Assembly: GCA_965200775.1 (NCBI GenBank)
Contig: OZ241383.1
Span: forward strand, 930,001-994,000
Reading direction: 5' to 3'
Source: Poriferisocius sp965200775
GTDB taxonomy: Bacteria; Actinomycetota; Acidimicrobiia; Acidimicrobiales; Bin134
Length of the DNA stretch: 64,000 nt
A model generated the notes under the pieces. That model did not search any database. It saw only the letters and a list, made by a program, of their open reading frames with translations, and had not been told where the DNA came from. The translations under genes and the position numbers were made by a program. Each line of letters starts with the position of its first letter. Position 1 is the stretch's first letter. This document shows, piece by piece, positions 1 through 8,204 of the stretch.

Positions 1-1
1 G

Positions 2-973
2 TCACCCGACGAGATCAATGCAGCCTACGACCGGGCTTTGGCGGCACTCGAGCAGCTTGCCGCTGACGGGGCCCGTCCCATGGACGAGCCGCTGCTGGAG
101 CCCCCCCAACCCGACGAGGAGCTGCCCGAAACGGTGTCCAGCATGGGAGCGCAGAGCTACTGCGAAGCGGTGGAAGTGGCCAAGGAGCACATCTTCGCTG
201 GTGACATCTTCCAGGTGGTGCTTGCCCAGCGCTACGACTTCGACCTGGGGGCCGAACCGTTCGACGTGTACCGGGCGCTGCGCCAGGTGAACCCCAGCCC
301 GTACATGTACTTCGTGCAGTTGCCAGAGGTGTCGCTGGTGGGGTGCTCGCCCGAGCCCATGGTGCAGCTCCTCGACGGGCGGGTGGTGTCCCGGCCCATC
401 GCCGGCACCCGCCGCCGGGGCCGCACCGCCGCAGAGGACCGCAGGATGGCAGCCGAACTTTCCGAGCACCCCAAGGAGATCGCCGAGCACATCATGTTGC
501 TCGACCTGGCCCGCAACGACGTGGGCAGGGTGGTTACCTTCGGCACCGAGACGGTGGACGAGATGATGACGTTGGAGCGGTACAGCCACGTCATGCATCT
601 CACTTCGCAGGTGTCGGGCGAGCTGGCCCCCGGCCGCACCCCGGTGGACGTGCTGCGGGCCACCCTCCCGGCGGGCACGGTGTCGGGAGCCCCCAAGGTG
701 CGGGCCATGGAGATCATCGACGACTTGGAGCCTGTCAAGAGAGGCCCCTACGCCGGAGTGGTGGGCTACCTCGACTTCTCGGGCAACATCGACACCGCCA
801 TCGCCATCCGCACCATGGTCATCCGGGGGGGCAGGGCCTCGGTGCAGGCCGGTGCCGGGATCGTGGCCAACAGCATCCCCGACCAGGAAGACCTGGAGTG
901 TCGAAACAAGGCTCGGGCCTTGCTGGCTGCGGTGCCGGTGGCTCGACGGATGAGCCGGAGCCGGAGCAAATGA
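2..973 (+). CDS. trpE: Anthranilate synthase component I, C-terminal part (truncated by window edge)
   Basis: The visible 323 residues are the chorismate-binding catalytic domain that, with a glutamine amidotransferase subunit, converts chorismate to anthranilate at the start of tryptophan synthesis. Recognisable blocks in order are GDIFQVVLAQRYDF, VGCSPEPMVQ, RPIAGTRRRG, AEHIMLLDLARNDVGRV, LPAGTVSGAPKVRAM and GAGIVANSIPDQEDLE, the usual substrate and Mg2+ binding motifs of the TrpE/PabB family. The N-terminal half, including any tryptophan feedback site, lies outside the window, so TrpE rather than PabB is chosen from the neighbouring trpF-trpB-trpA genes. The stop TGA overlaps the ATG of the next gene (ATGA at 970-973), so the two are probably translationally coupled. 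No trpG, trpD or trpC is visible here. Confidence 0.9.
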   Translation, partial: SPDEINAAYDRALAALEQLAADGARPMDEPLLEPPQPDEELPETVSSMGAQSYCEAVEVAKEHIFAGDIFQVVLAQRYDFDLGAEPFDVYRALRQVNPSPYMYFVQLPEVSLVGCSPEPMVQLLDGRVVSRPIAGTRRRGRTAAEDRRMAAELSEHPKEIAEHIMLLDLARNDVGRVVTFGTETVDEMMTLERYSHVMHLTSQVSGELAPGRTPVDVLRATLPAGTVSGAPKVRAMEIIDDLEPVKRGPYAGVVGYLDFSGNIDTAIAIRTMVIRGGRASVQAGAGIVANSIPDQEDLECRNKARALLAAVPVARRMSRSRSK

Positions 974-1821
974 CCGGGGCGGTTGATCTGGGTGTGACGG
1001 TGGGGGCCTGCGCCGTTGACCGTTCGGTGCTGTCGGTGGACGGTCCCGACGCCGAGGAGTTCCTTCAGGGCCAGCTCAGCCAGGACATCGCCGCCTTGTC
1101 GGTGGGTCGGTCGGCTTGGTCGTTGATCTTGCAACCCCAGGGGCGCGTCGACGCCTTCGTGCGGGTAACCCGGACGGCCTCCGACCGGTTCATCCTCGAC
1201 ACCGATGGCCCGGCCGACCCGGTGGCGGCCCGGCTCAAGCGGTTCATGCTCCGCACCGATGTAGCGGTGGAGCCCCTCGACTGGCGGTGCATAGCGGTGA
1301 GGGGCCCGGGGGCCGGCGATGTGGCGGTGTCAGGGGAGGTCATCGGCCCGGTTCCCACAGGAGGAATCGACGTGCTCGGCCCCGACCCCCACGTTCCTCC
1401 CGACATACTGTTGGTGGAGCCCGAGGTGCTGGAGGTCCACCGGATCAGAGCGGGGTTCCCGAAGATGGGGGTGGACATCGACGAGCGCACCATCCCCGCC
1501 GAGGCCGAGGTGGTGCCGTGGACGGTGAGCTTTACCAAGGGGTGTTACACCGGCCAGGAGCTGGTGGCCCGGATGGACTCCCGGGACAGCAGAGCGCCTC
1601 GTTACCTGCGGTTGGTCACGGTGCCGGGCAGGGTGCCATTGGCCGGCGGCGAGGCGATTGCCACCCTCGACGGTGCCGAGGTGGGGGCCGTCACCAGCGC
1701 GGCGTGGGACGCAGCCACAGGTTCCACCGTGGCCTTGGGCTACGTCAGGCGGTCGGTGGAGGTGCCCGCCGTGGTGCAGGTGAGCGGCACCGAAGCCCAC
1801 ACCGTCGCCGTACACCGGTGA
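970..1821 (+). CDS. ygfZ: YgfZ/GcvT-like folate-binding protein (Fe-S cluster maintenance)
   Basis: A 283-residue protein of the tetrahydrofolate-binding YgfZ family, which supports assembly or repair of some iron-sulfur enzymes in the cytoplasm. The diagnostic motif KGCYTGQE (K-G-C-aromatic-x-G-Q) is present about two thirds along, in SFTKGCYTGQELVARM. The N-terminal part (LSVDGPDAEEFLQGQLSQD) matches the family's first folate-binding block. The ATG start is fixed by the 4-bp ATGA overlap with trpE; upstream in-frame starts would run through trpE. A trpE-ygfZ pairing is not an obvious functional link, so co-transcription may simply reflect compact gene packing. Function is inferred from the family. 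Confidence 0.85.
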   Translation: MTGAVDLGVTVGACAVDRSVLSVDGPDAEEFLQGQLSQDIAALSVGRSAWSLILQPQGRVDAFVRVTRTASDRFILDTDGPADPVAARLKRFMLRTDVAVEPLDWRCIAVRGPGAGDVAVSGEVIGPVPTGGIDVLGPDPHVPPDILLVEPEVLEVHRIRAGFPKMGVDIDERTIPAEAEVVPWTVSFTKGCYTGQELVARMDSRDSRAPRYLRLVTVPGRVPLAGGEAIATLDGAEVGAVTSAAWDAATGSTVALGYVRRSVEVPAVVQVSGTEAHTVAVHR

Positions 1822-1917
1822 TCTGCCCGCAATCCCGGTTCGGCCAAGGGTCGCCCGCCGGCTGCTGCGGCCCACCGTTGATCGCCTCCGAACCCCGGTT
1901 GGAGAGCGGGCAGCCGG

Positions 1918-1923
1918 TAGCTT
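1918..1923 (+). promoter_or_regulatory. -10-like hexamer TAGCTT of trpF (putative leaderless promoter)
   Basis: TAGCTT ends 7 nt before the GTG at 1931. There is no purine-rich ribosome-binding site between them. The same arrangement recurs before bcp, uvrC, rapZ, gap and secG. No convincing -35 is visible. Confidence 0.4.
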
Positions 1924-1930
1924 GGAACCA

Positions 1931-2605
1931 GTGTTCGTAAAGATCTGCGGCATCACCTCGGCCGACGACGCCCTGCTGGCCACCGCCTTGGGTGCCGACG
2001 CGGTGGGCTTCGTCTTCGCACCGTCCCCCCGCCAGGTCGCTCCCCCCCGGATCCAGGAGATCGCCGGGCGGGTTCCTCCCGGGGTCATCACCGTGGGGGT
2101 GTTTCGCGACGAAGCCCCCCAGCGGGTGATCGAGCTGGTCCACCGTTGTGGCCTCAAAGCGGCTCAGCTTCACGGCCAGGAGAGCGTGGCCGACACCCAG
2201 TTGGTGCGCGAGCACGTGCCGGTGGTGATTAAGGGGTTTCCCGGCGGTAGTGGCGCCCTGGCCGTGGCCGACCGTTACGGGGCCGACATGGTGCTGGTGG
2301 ATTCTGAAAGCCCCGGCTCGGGCCAGGTGTTCGACTGGTCGCTGGCCGAGGGCGCACCGGGCGGGGTGAGGCTCATCATGGCCGGCGGGCTGACCCCCGA
2401 AAACGTGGGCGCGGCCATCGCCAAGGTCCGTCCTTTCGGGGTGGACGTGTCCACCGGGGTGGAGCAATCCCCAGGCCGCAAGGACCCGGCCAAGCTGCGG
2501 GCGTTCATCAATGCAGCCAAGGGGGCAGGCCAGGCCGAGCCCCCGGATCAAGCTCGGGAACCGTCCGAGTCGCCCTACAACTGGGAATTCGAGGAGCCCC
2601 GGTAA
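1931..2605 (+). CDS. trpF: Phosphoribosylanthranilate isomerase
   Basis: This 224-residue TIM-barrel enzyme isomerises N-(5'-phosphoribosyl)-anthranilate in tryptophan synthesis. It opens with the family signature VKICGIT, which holds the catalytic cysteine, and ends with the phosphate-binding and catalytic-aspartate region GVDVSTGVEQSPGRKD. The GTG at 1931 gives an N terminus starting just before KICGI, as in most homologues; a TTG at 1922 in the same frame is a weaker alternative. The GTG lies 7 nt behind a TAGCTT hexamer, consistent with a leaderless transcript starting close to the codon. A C-terminal tail of about 25 residues (rich in P, E and S) runs past the usual end. The stop TAA shares one base with the ATG of trpB. 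Confidence 0.93.
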   Translation: MFVKICGITSADDALLATALGADAVGFVFAPSPRQVAPPRIQEIAGRVPPGVITVGVFRDEAPQRVIELVHRCGLKAAQLHGQESVADTQLVREHVPVVIKGFPGGSGALAVADRYGADMVLVDSESPGSGQVFDWSLAEGAPGGVRLIMAGGLTPENVGAAIAKVRPFGVDVSTGVEQSPGRKDPAKLRAFINAAKGAGQAEPPDQAREPSESPYNWEFEEPR

Positions 2606-3867
2606 TGGCCGGTGCCCACGGACAAAATCCAGAGGTGGCCGATGCCGATGGTCGAATGCCGGTCGTGGCTGGTTCCGATGGCGCAGGTTCAGTTGGGATG
2701 ATGTCCGAGCCGGCGGGCGGGCGGTTCGGGGAGTTCGGTGGCCGATTCGTTCCCGAAACCCTGGTGCCGGCCTGCGAGCAGCTTGAGGAGTCGTTCCGTT
2801 CCGCCTGGGACGACCCCGGATTCCGTGCCGAACTCGACCGGCTGCTGGCCGACTACGCTGGCCGGCCGTCGCCGCTCACCGAGTGCCACCGCCTTTCCGG
2901 CGAGCTCGGTCTCCGGCTTTTGCTCAAGCGGGAGGACCTCAACCACACCGGCTCCCACAAGATCAACAACGTCCTGGGCCAGGCCTTGCTGGCGGTAAGG
3001 ATGGGCAAGACCCGGTTGGTGGCCGAGACCGGAGCGGGACAGCACGGCGTGGCCACCGCCACCGCTGCCGCCCTGCTCGGCCTGGATTGCGTGGTGTACA
3101 TGGGCGAGGTGGACATGGAGCGCCAGGCCCTGAACGTGTTTAGGATGCAGCTTCTGGGTGCCGAGGTGAGGTCGGCGCTGTCGGGCAGCCGCACCCTGAA
3201 GGACGCCATCAACGAGGCTATGCGCGACTGGGTGGCCACGGTGGAGTCGTCTCACTACTGCCTGGGGTCGGTCATGGGTCCCCACCCATACCCGTGGATG
3301 GTGCGGGAGTTCCACCGGGTCATCGGCGACGAGGCTCGAGAGCAGTGCCGGAGCCTGACCGGAGGCGACCCCGACGTGGTAACGGCCTGCGTGGGCGGGG
3401 GCAGCAACGCCATCGGTATTTTCAGCGGCTTCGTGGACGGCGACGCCGAGCTGGTGGGGGTGGAACCCGCCGGGGGAGCGGCCATCGGCCGGGGGGTGCC
3501 CGGCGTGGTCCACGGGTCGAAGTCGTATCTGATGCAGGACGAGCACGGTCAGCTGTTGGAGGCCGAGTCGATCTCCGCCGGTCTCGACTACCCCGGCATC
3601 GGCCCCGAGCATTCCCATCTGGCCGCTATCGGCCGGGCCCGTTACGAGTCGGTGACCGACGACGAGGTGGTGGGGGCGTTCGAGCTGTTGTCGCGCACCG
3701 AGGGGATCATCCCCGCGCTGGAGCCGGCCCACGCCTTGGCCTGGGTGTCCCGTGCCCGTGGCGAGCTGGCCGGGCGGACCGTACTGTTGAACCTCAGCGG
3801 GCGGGGCGACAAGGACGTCGACCAGATGATGGCCCGCCTCGACCCGGCCTCCAATGGCGATGGGTGA
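2605..3867 (+). CDS. trpB: Tryptophan synthase beta chain
   Basis: This PLP-dependent subunit condenses indole with serine. Key blocks are GRFGEFGGRFVPETL at the conserved start of the fold, GSHKINNVLGQ with the Schiff-base lysine, AETGAGQHGVATATAAALLG, and the phosphate-binding glycine loop CVGGGSNAIGIF. At 420 residues it is about 25-30 longer than usual because the ATG at 2605 adds an unconserved N-terminal extension; an internal ATG at 2698 (MMSEPAGGRFG) would give a standard length. The 2605 start is chosen because it overlaps the trpF stop by one base. trpA follows 6 nt downstream, so the two subunits are made from one message and act as the alpha2beta2 complex. Confidence 0.95.
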   Translation: MAGAHGQNPEVADADGRMPVVAGSDGAGSVGMMSEPAGGRFGEFGGRFVPETLVPACEQLEESFRSAWDDPGFRAELDRLLADYAGRPSPLTECHRLSGELGLRLLLKREDLNHTGSHKINNVLGQALLAVRMGKTRLVAETGAGQHGVATATAAALLGLDCVVYMGEVDMERQALNVFRMQLLGAEVRSALSGSRTLKDAINEAMRDWVATVESSHYCLGSVMGPHPYPWMVREFHRVIGDEAREQCRSLTGGDPDVVTACVGGGSNAIGIFSGFVDGDAELVGVEPAGGAAIGRGVPGVVHGSKSYLMQDEHGQLLEAESISAGLDYPGIGPEHSHLAAIGRARYESVTDDEVVGAFELLSRTEGIIPALEPAHALAWVSRARGELAGRTVLLNLSGRGDKDVDQMMARLDPASNGDG

Positions 3868-3873
3868 CAGGCG

Positions 3874-4653
3874 GTGACCGCTGAGCCGGGAGCCTTGGAG
3901 GCCGCCCTTCGGGCCCGCCGGGACCGGGGAGGCAAGGCGCTGGTCCCGTACCTGACGGGCGGGCTGGGCGACTGGCAGAGCGCTCTGGCTGCGGCAGCCG
4001 ACTCCGGTGCCGATGCCCTGGAGGTGGGGATTCCATTCTCGGATCCGGTGATGGATGGGCCGGTCATCCAACAGGCCAACGACCGGGCACTGGCCGCCGG
4101 GATCACCCCGCTGGCGGTGCTCGACGAGTTGGGCACCCTCGACATCGGCATCCCGCTGGCGGTGATGACCTACTACAACATCGCCTTCCGTTTCGGGCTG
4201 GAGCGGTTCGCCTCCGTGCTGGCCGAGCGGGGGGTGGCAGCCGCCATCCTGCCCGACCTGCCCTTGGAGGAGGCCGGGCCGTGGACCGAGGCTGCCGACG
4301 CCGCCGGGGTGGAGACCGTGCTGCTGGCCGCCCCGACGGCAACCGACGAGCGCCTGGGCAGGATCTGCGCTCGCACCCGGGGCTTCGTTTACGGGGTGGG
4401 GCTGCTGGGGGTGACTGGGGTGCGCTCGGAGCTGGCGTCGTCAGCGGTGGTGATGGCCGGCCGGCTCAAGCAGATCACCGATGTTCCTGTGCTGGTTGGG
4501 GTGGGAGTGGGCACCCCTGAGCAGGCCGAGGAGGTCTGCCGTGTGGCCGACGGCGCGGTGGTTGGATCGGCGGTGGTGCGCCGGATGCTGGACGGCGAGG
4601 GCCCGACGGCAGTGGGGGAGCTGGTCGGGCGATTTCGCCGGGCCATGGGCTGA
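3874..4653 (+). CDS. trpA: Tryptophan synthase alpha chain
   Basis: This 259-residue TIM-barrel subunit cleaves indole-3-glycerol phosphate and passes indole to TrpB. The signature LEVGIPFSDPVMDGP carries the catalytic glutamate and aspartate, and VGVGVGTPEQAEEV near the C terminus forms the phosphate-binding site. The GTG at 3874 is 6 nt after the trpB stop and gives the normal family N terminus. It is the last gene of the visible trp group; a gap of about 70 nt then separates it from the HU gene. Confidence 0.95.
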   Translation: MTAEPGALEAALRARRDRGGKALVPYLTGGLGDWQSALAAAADSGADALEVGIPFSDPVMDGPVIQQANDRALAAGITPLAVLDELGTLDIGIPLAVMTYYNIAFRFGLERFASVLAERGVAAAILPDLPLEEAGPWTEAADAAGVETVLLAAPTATDERLGRICARTRGFVYGVGLLGVTGVRSELASSAVVMAGRLKQITDVPVLVGVGVGTPEQAEEVCRVADGAVVGSAVVRRMLDGEGPTAVGELVGRFRRAMG

Positions 4654-4725
4654 GTTGAGGATTATTCGGGGCAGGTTCTTGTCTGCTTGACTTCGGGAAA
4701 ACTTGAACCAAATCAGGAGGAAACC

Positions 4726-5004
4726 ATGAACAAGTCCGAGCTGGTCAGCACCATCAGCGACCGCACCGGCGAGAGCAAGCGATCCGTCGAGGCCGTCCTC
4801 AACAGCCTGGAGACGGTCGTCACCCAGCAGGTGATCTTGGGCGAGAAGGTGTCGATCACCGGCTTCGTGTCATTTGAGCCCACATCCCGTGGCGCTCGCA
4901 CCGGGCGCAACCCCCGCACCGGTGAGACCATCGAGATCGCTCCCTCCAAGGGCTGCAAGGTCAGCGCCGGGGCCCGACTGAAGTCGGCGGTTAAGGGCAC
5001 CTGA
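4726..5004 (+). CDS. HU-family DNA-binding protein
   Basis: A 92-residue histone-like protein of the HU/IHF family that bends and compacts DNA. The N-terminal helical part (MNKSELVSTISDRTG) and the beta-arm region RGARTGRNPRTGETIEI are typical. It lacks the long lysine/alanine-rich C-terminal tail found in mycobacterial and Streptomyces HU proteins. The start is clear: AGGAGG at 4715-4720 lies 5 nt before the ATG, one of the strongest ribosome-binding sites in the window. A hairpin at 5012-5031 follows directly, so it is probably a monocistronic, highly translated gene. Confidence 0.95.
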   Translation: MNKSELVSTISDRTGESKRSVEAVLNSLETVVTQQVILGEKVSITGFVSFEPTSRGARTGRNPRTGETIEIAPSKGCKVSAGARLKSAVKGT

Positions 5005-5011
5005 TCGGCCA

Positions 5012-5031
5012 ATTGGGGGCAATCTCCCAAT
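5012..5031 (+). terminator. Hairpin downstream of the HU gene
   Basis: ATTGGGGG (5012-5019) pairs with CTCCCAAT (5024-5031) around a CAAT loop, giving an 8-bp stem with one G-U pair, 7 nt after the HU stop. There is no T-run behind it, so it could be a weak terminator or an mRNA-end stabiliser. Confidence 0.45.
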
Positions 5032-5049
5032 GCAGATGAGCTGATCCGG

Positions 5050-5055
5050 TAGGTT
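5050..5055 (+). promoter_or_regulatory. -10-like hexamer TAGGTT of bcp (putative leaderless promoter)
   Basis: TAGGTT ends 6 nt before the bcp ATG at 5062, with only ttcccc between. No ribosome-binding site is present. It matches the TAGNNT pattern seen before six other genes. Confidence 0.45.
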
Positions 5056-5061
5056 TTCCCC

Positions 5062-5529
5062 ATGGCTGATTGGCTGCTGTCCCCTGGCGACCCCGCGCCG
5101 GCGTTCACCCTCTCCGATCAGAACGGAGACGAGAGGTCTTTGAGCGACTACTCCGGCCAGAGGTTGATGATCTTCTTCTACCCGAAGGCCCTCACTCCCG
5201 GTTGAACCATTCAAGCCGTCGGCGTGCGTGACATGGCCGAAAAGCTGGATGGGATAACGATGATTGGCATCAGCGGGGACAAGCCCGACCGTCAGAAGAA
5301 GTTCGACGAGAAGCACAAACTTGGGTACGCCCTTTTGTGCGATCCCGATCATGTGGCTGCCGAGGCCTACGGGGTCTGGCGGGACAAGAAGATGTACGGC
5401 AAGACCTACCTGGGGGTTGTCCGGTCGGCCTTTCTGGTGGGCACAGACGGCAACATCGAGCACGCCTGGTACAAGGTGAGCCCCAAGGACACCCCCAAGA
5501 AGCTGGCCGAGGCGGTTGGTGCCGGGTAA
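5062..5529 (+). CDS. bcp: Bcp-type peroxiredoxin, probable selenoprotein (in-frame TGA at the peroxidatic cysteine)
   Basis: Reading through one TGA (5203-5205, codon 48) gives a 155-residue thiol peroxidase of the bacterioferritin-comigratory-protein family, the normal length. Before the TGA: FTLSDQNGDERSLSDYSG and FFYPKALTPG; after it: TIQAVGVRDMAEKL, GISGDKPDRQKKFDEKHKLG and VVRSAFLVGTDG. In ordinary Bcp the motif is TPGCT, so the TGA sits exactly at the peroxidatic cysteine. The resolving cysteine five residues on is valine here, suggesting a one-selenocysteine mechanism reduced by an outside thiol. The reading frame stays intact for 107 codons after the TGA, unlike a decaying gene. A SECIS-like hairpin lies at 5219-5240. 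Homology and codon position are seen directly; selenocysteine insertion is inferred, as no selA/selB/selC/selD is in this window. The alternative is a nonsense mutation or a base-call error. Confidence 0.82.
5219..5240 (+). promoter_or_regulatory. Candidate bacterial SECIS element in bcp
   Basis: TCGGC (5219-5223) pairs with GCCGA (5236-5240), and GTG (5224-5226) pairs with CAT (5232-5234) with G5235 bulged, leaving the apical loop CGTGA (5227-5231). The loop has G in its second position and starts 22 nt after the TGA. Both features fit the general rules for bacterial SECIS elements, in which the hairpin lies inside the coding region just after the UGA and binds SelB. The fold was made by hand. 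Confidence 0.5.
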
Positions 5530-5953
5530 CCGACTCCCCGGCGACGTTCTACCGCACCGGCCGCCGTTCCTTTTCCTGGATCAGGTCACATCTCTGTTTC
5601 CCGGCGAGCGGGCCCAGGGGTTCTGGCAGCTCACCGGCGACGAACCGTTCTTCGCCGGGCACTTCCCCGGTCGCCCTACCTTGCCGGGTGTGTTGATGGC
5701 CGAGGCCATCGCCCAGCTCGGGGCCTACGTGGTGCTTCACGACGACCGGTTCGCGGGCAAGCTCCCCCTGTTCGGGGGCCTCGACGGGGCCCGATTCCGC
5801 CGTCAGGTGAGCCCCGGCGACCGCCTCGATTTGGAGGTGAAGATGACTAGGCTCTCGGCTAGGGGGGGACGCGGTGCCGGGCGAGCCTTGGTTGACGGTG
5901 AACTCGCCTGCCAGTGCGAGCTGCTCTTCGTGGTGGTGGACCGGGACAAGTAG
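5519..5953 (+). CDS. fabZ: 3-hydroxyacyl-[ACP] dehydratase FabZ-like
   Basis: A 144-residue hot-dog-fold dehydratase that removes water from 3-hydroxyacyl-ACP in the fatty-acid elongation cycle. The family motifs HRPPFLFLD and FAGHFPGRPTLPGVLMAEA (catalytic His in GHFP, Glu in the AEA segment) are complete. The GTG at 5519 overlaps the end of bcp by 11 nt; a TTG at 5516 in the same frame is also possible. The overlap suggests coupling with bcp. The gene runs convergently into fabF of the fab cluster, whose stop is 6 nt away, so it completes the local set of elongation enzymes. The C-terminal part is somewhat divergent. Confidence 0.9.
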   Translation: MPGNRLPGDVLPHRPPFLFLDQVTSLFPGERAQGFWQLTGDEPFFAGHFPGRPTLPGVLMAEAIAQLGAYVVLHDDRFAGKLPLFGGLDGARFRRQVSPGDRLDLEVKMTRLSARGGRGAGRALVDGELACQCELLFVVVDRDK

Positions 5954-5959
5954 GGACGA

Positions 5960-7141
5960 TCAGCCCGGCGGAGGTCCGATAACCACGGTCCCGTTGTGGC
6001 CGCCGAACCCGAACGAGTTGGACAGCGACGGTCCCGGCGTCCACGCCGCCGGCTCCCCGGCCGCGATACGGATGGGCGCCATGTCGGGATCGGGGGTCTC
6101 GTACCCGTATGTGGGGGGGATCAGGCCGTGCTTCATGGCCATCAGCACGGCCACTGCTTCGATGGCCCCGGCCGCTCCCAGGGCGTGACCGGTCACCCCT
6201 TTTGTGGAGGTGACCAGCGGTCCCGGCGTGCCGAACACCTTCTGGATGGCCTCGGCCTCGGCGGCGTCGTTCAGGGGGGTTGAGGTGCCGTGAGCGTTGA
6301 TGTGGACGATGTCGTCGGGGTTGAGCCCGGCGTCGGCCAGGGCCAGCTCCATGCATCGCACCGCTCCCGCGCCACCCGGTGCCGGTGCGGTGATGTGGTG
6401 GGCGTCGGCGGTGCTGGCTCCGCCCATTATCTCGCCCAGCACCGTCGCTCCCCGGTCACGGGCTGTCTCCAATTCTTCCAGCACCAGGATGGCGGCTCCT
6501 TCGGCCTGGATGAAGCCGTCTCGCTCCAAGTCGAACGGGCGGCTGATGTTGGCGGTGGACACCGCGGTCATGTTGCGGAAGGTGGCCTCGCCGGTTTTGG
6601 AGTTGGACGCCTCGCTGCCCCCGGTGATCACCGCGTCGCAGCGGTTGGCTCGGATCAACATAGCGGCGTTGGCAATCGACTGGGTGCCCGCGGCGCATGC
6701 CGTTACCGTGTTTTCGCACGGCCCAGAGTAGCCGTAGCGCATGGATATGGCCGCCGAGGCGGCGTTGGCCATGAGCATCGGAACCAGGAACGGCGACACC
6801 CGCCGCTCGCCCTTTTCCAGGCGGACTTGCACCTGGTCTTCCAGGGTTCTCAGCCCGCCTACCCCGGTGCCCACCCACACCCCGATCCGGTCGGGGTCGG
6901 CGTCGAGCGGGCCCGACTGCTCCAGGGCTTCTGCTGCCACGGCCAGGGCCATCTGGGAGAACCGGTCGGCCCGGCGGGCTTCCTTGGGGTTGTCGAACCA
7001 GGGCAGGGGGTCGAAGTGGTCCATCACCCGCCGCCCCTCCTCGGGGGCGCTGAGAAGCCCCTGCCAGAAGGCGTCTTGGCCCATGCCGGCCCACGCCAGA
7101 ACACCCACGCCGGTGACGGCCACCCGGCGGGGAGCGGTCAC
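5960..7141 (-). CDS. fabF: Beta-ketoacyl-ACP synthase II
   Basis: A 393-residue thiolase-fold condensing enzyme that adds malonyl-ACP to the growing acyl chain. The catalytic triad is present: Cys in VTACAAGTQS, His in NAHGTSTPLND and His in TKGVTGHALGAAGA, with the conserved lysine in STKG. The N terminus RRVAVTGVGVLAWAGMG is typical. It is the last gene of the minus-strand series fabD-fabH-fabG-acpP-fabF and lies about 60 nt downstream of acpP, its carrier partner. Some actinobacteria have KasA/KasB-type paralogues for long chains; nothing here distinguishes those. Confidence 0.94.
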   Translation of the reverse strand: MTAPRRVAVTGVGVLAWAGMGQDAFWQGLLSAPEEGRRVMDHFDPLPWFDNPKEARRADRFSQMALAVAAEALEQSGPLDADPDRIGVWVGTGVGGLRTLEDQVQVRLEKGERRVSPFLVPMLMANAASAAISMRYGYSGPCENTVTACAAGTQSIANAAMLIRANRCDAVITGGSEASNSKTGEATFRNMTAVSTANISRPFDLERDGFIQAEGAAILVLEELETARDRGATVLGEIMGGASTADAHHITAPAPGGAGAVRCMELALADAGLNPDDIVHINAHGTSTPLNDAAEAEAIQKVFGTPGPLVTSTKGVTGHALGAAGAIEAVAVLMAMKHGLIPPTYGYETPDPDMAPIRIAAGEPAAWTPGPSLSNSFGFGGHNGTVVIGPPPG

Positions 7142-7202
7142 CGGGTCACGCCCTGGTGCCGGTCCCCAGATCGGCAGTCGTCGTCTGGTTCTTGGTGCCT
7201 GG

Positions 7203-7442
7203 TCATCCCAGCTTGGCGGTCACCAAGTCGAAGGCCTGGCCCACGGTCTCGATGTCCTCCAACTCTTCCTCGTCGATGGTGACGTCGAACTCCTCCTCAA
7301 GCGCCATGACCAGCTCCACAAGGTCGAGGCTGTCGGAGTCCAAATCGTCGGCGAAGGTGGCCTCCAGGGTTACCTGGTCGGCTTCCACCGACAGCACCTC
7401 CACGGTGCAGTTCTGGAAGCGGGTGAAGGTGTCGTCGCTCAC
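7203..7442 (-). CDS. acpP: Acyl carrier protein
   Basis: A 79-residue, strongly acidic protein with the phosphopantetheine attachment site in DDLDSDSLDLVEL (serine of DSLD). It carries the acyl intermediates between FabD, FabH, FabG, FabZ and FabF. The GTG start at 7442 is preceded on the minus strand by AAAGGAG about 12 nt upstream. The N terminus has a cysteine (FQNC) that most ACPs lack. Its position between fabG and fabF is the classical arrangement. Confidence 0.95.
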   Translation of the reverse strand: MSDDTFTRFQNCTVEVLSVEADQVTLEATFADDLDSDSLDLVELVMALEEEFDVTIDEEELEDIETVGQAFDLVTAKLG

Positions 7443-7481
7443 GCTCTCTCTACTCCTTTGTTGGTGATCCGTTCGGATTCC

Positions 7482-8204
7482 TTATCCTGCCATGCCCAGG
7501 CCCCCGTCCACGGGAATCACCGCTCCGGTGATGTATCCGGCGGCGTCGGAGGTCAGAAACGTTATGGCGGCGGCGATCTCGGCGGGTTCGCCCAGCCTCC
7601 CGAGGGGTACGGCGTCGACGATGGCGGAGCGCTGGTCGTCGTTCAGTTGGTTCAGCATGTCGGTACCCACCGGGCCGGGGGCAACCACGTTGACGGTGAT
7701 GCTCCGGCTGGCCAGTTCCTTGGCCAGCGACCGGCTCAGCCCCAACAGCCCAGCCTTGGATGCCGCGTAGTTGGCCTGCCCGGCTTGGCCCACAGTTCCC
7801 ACCACCGACGAGACGAACACGATGCGGCCCCACCGGTTGCGGAGCATCGACTTGGTGGCCCGCTTGGCCACCCGGTAGCCGGCGGTGAGGTTGGCGTCGA
7901 TCACGTCGGCGAAGTCGGCCTCGCTCATGCGCATGACCAGCTTGTCGCGGGTGATCCCGGCGTTGGACACCAGCACTTCGACAGGGCCGAGTTGGTCCTC
8001 GACTTCGGCGAAGGCCGCGTCCACTTGGGCTTCGTCGGTCACGTCGCAGCGCACGGCCAGGAGGTTGACGTCTCCGTTGCCGGGGGGAGGTTCGCTGCGG
8101 TAGGTAACCGCCACCCGGTGTCCGCTGCGGGCCAGCTCGGTGGCCGTGGCCAGGCCGATGCCCCGGTTCCCGCCGGTCACCAGGGCGACCCTGGATTCGC
8201 TCAT
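7482..8204 (-). CDS. fabG: 3-oxoacyl-[ACP] reductase
   Basis: A 240-residue short-chain dehydrogenase that uses NADPH to reduce 3-oxoacyl-ACP. It shows the nucleotide-binding motif TGGNRGIG, the NAG motif (VSNAGITRDKL), the catalytic serine in VFVSSVVG, and YAASKAG holding the Tyr-Lys pair. The C-terminal PVDGGLGMAG end is typical. The ATG at 8204 overlaps the fabH stop in an ATGA, so the two genes are translationally coupled; longer in-frame extensions upstream run through fabH and are not real. Confidence 0.95.
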   Translation of the reverse strand: MSESRVALVTGGNRGIGLATATELARSGHRVAVTYRSEPPPGNGDVNLLAVRCDVTDEAQVDAAFAEVEDQLGPVEVLVSNAGITRDKLVMRMSEADFADVIDANLTAGYRVAKRATKSMLRNRWGRIVFVSSVVGTVGQAGQANYAASKAGLLGLSRSLAKELASRSITVNVVAPGPVGTDMLNQLNDDQRSAIVDAVPLGRLGEPAEIAAAITFLTSDAAGYITGAVIPVDGGLGMAG

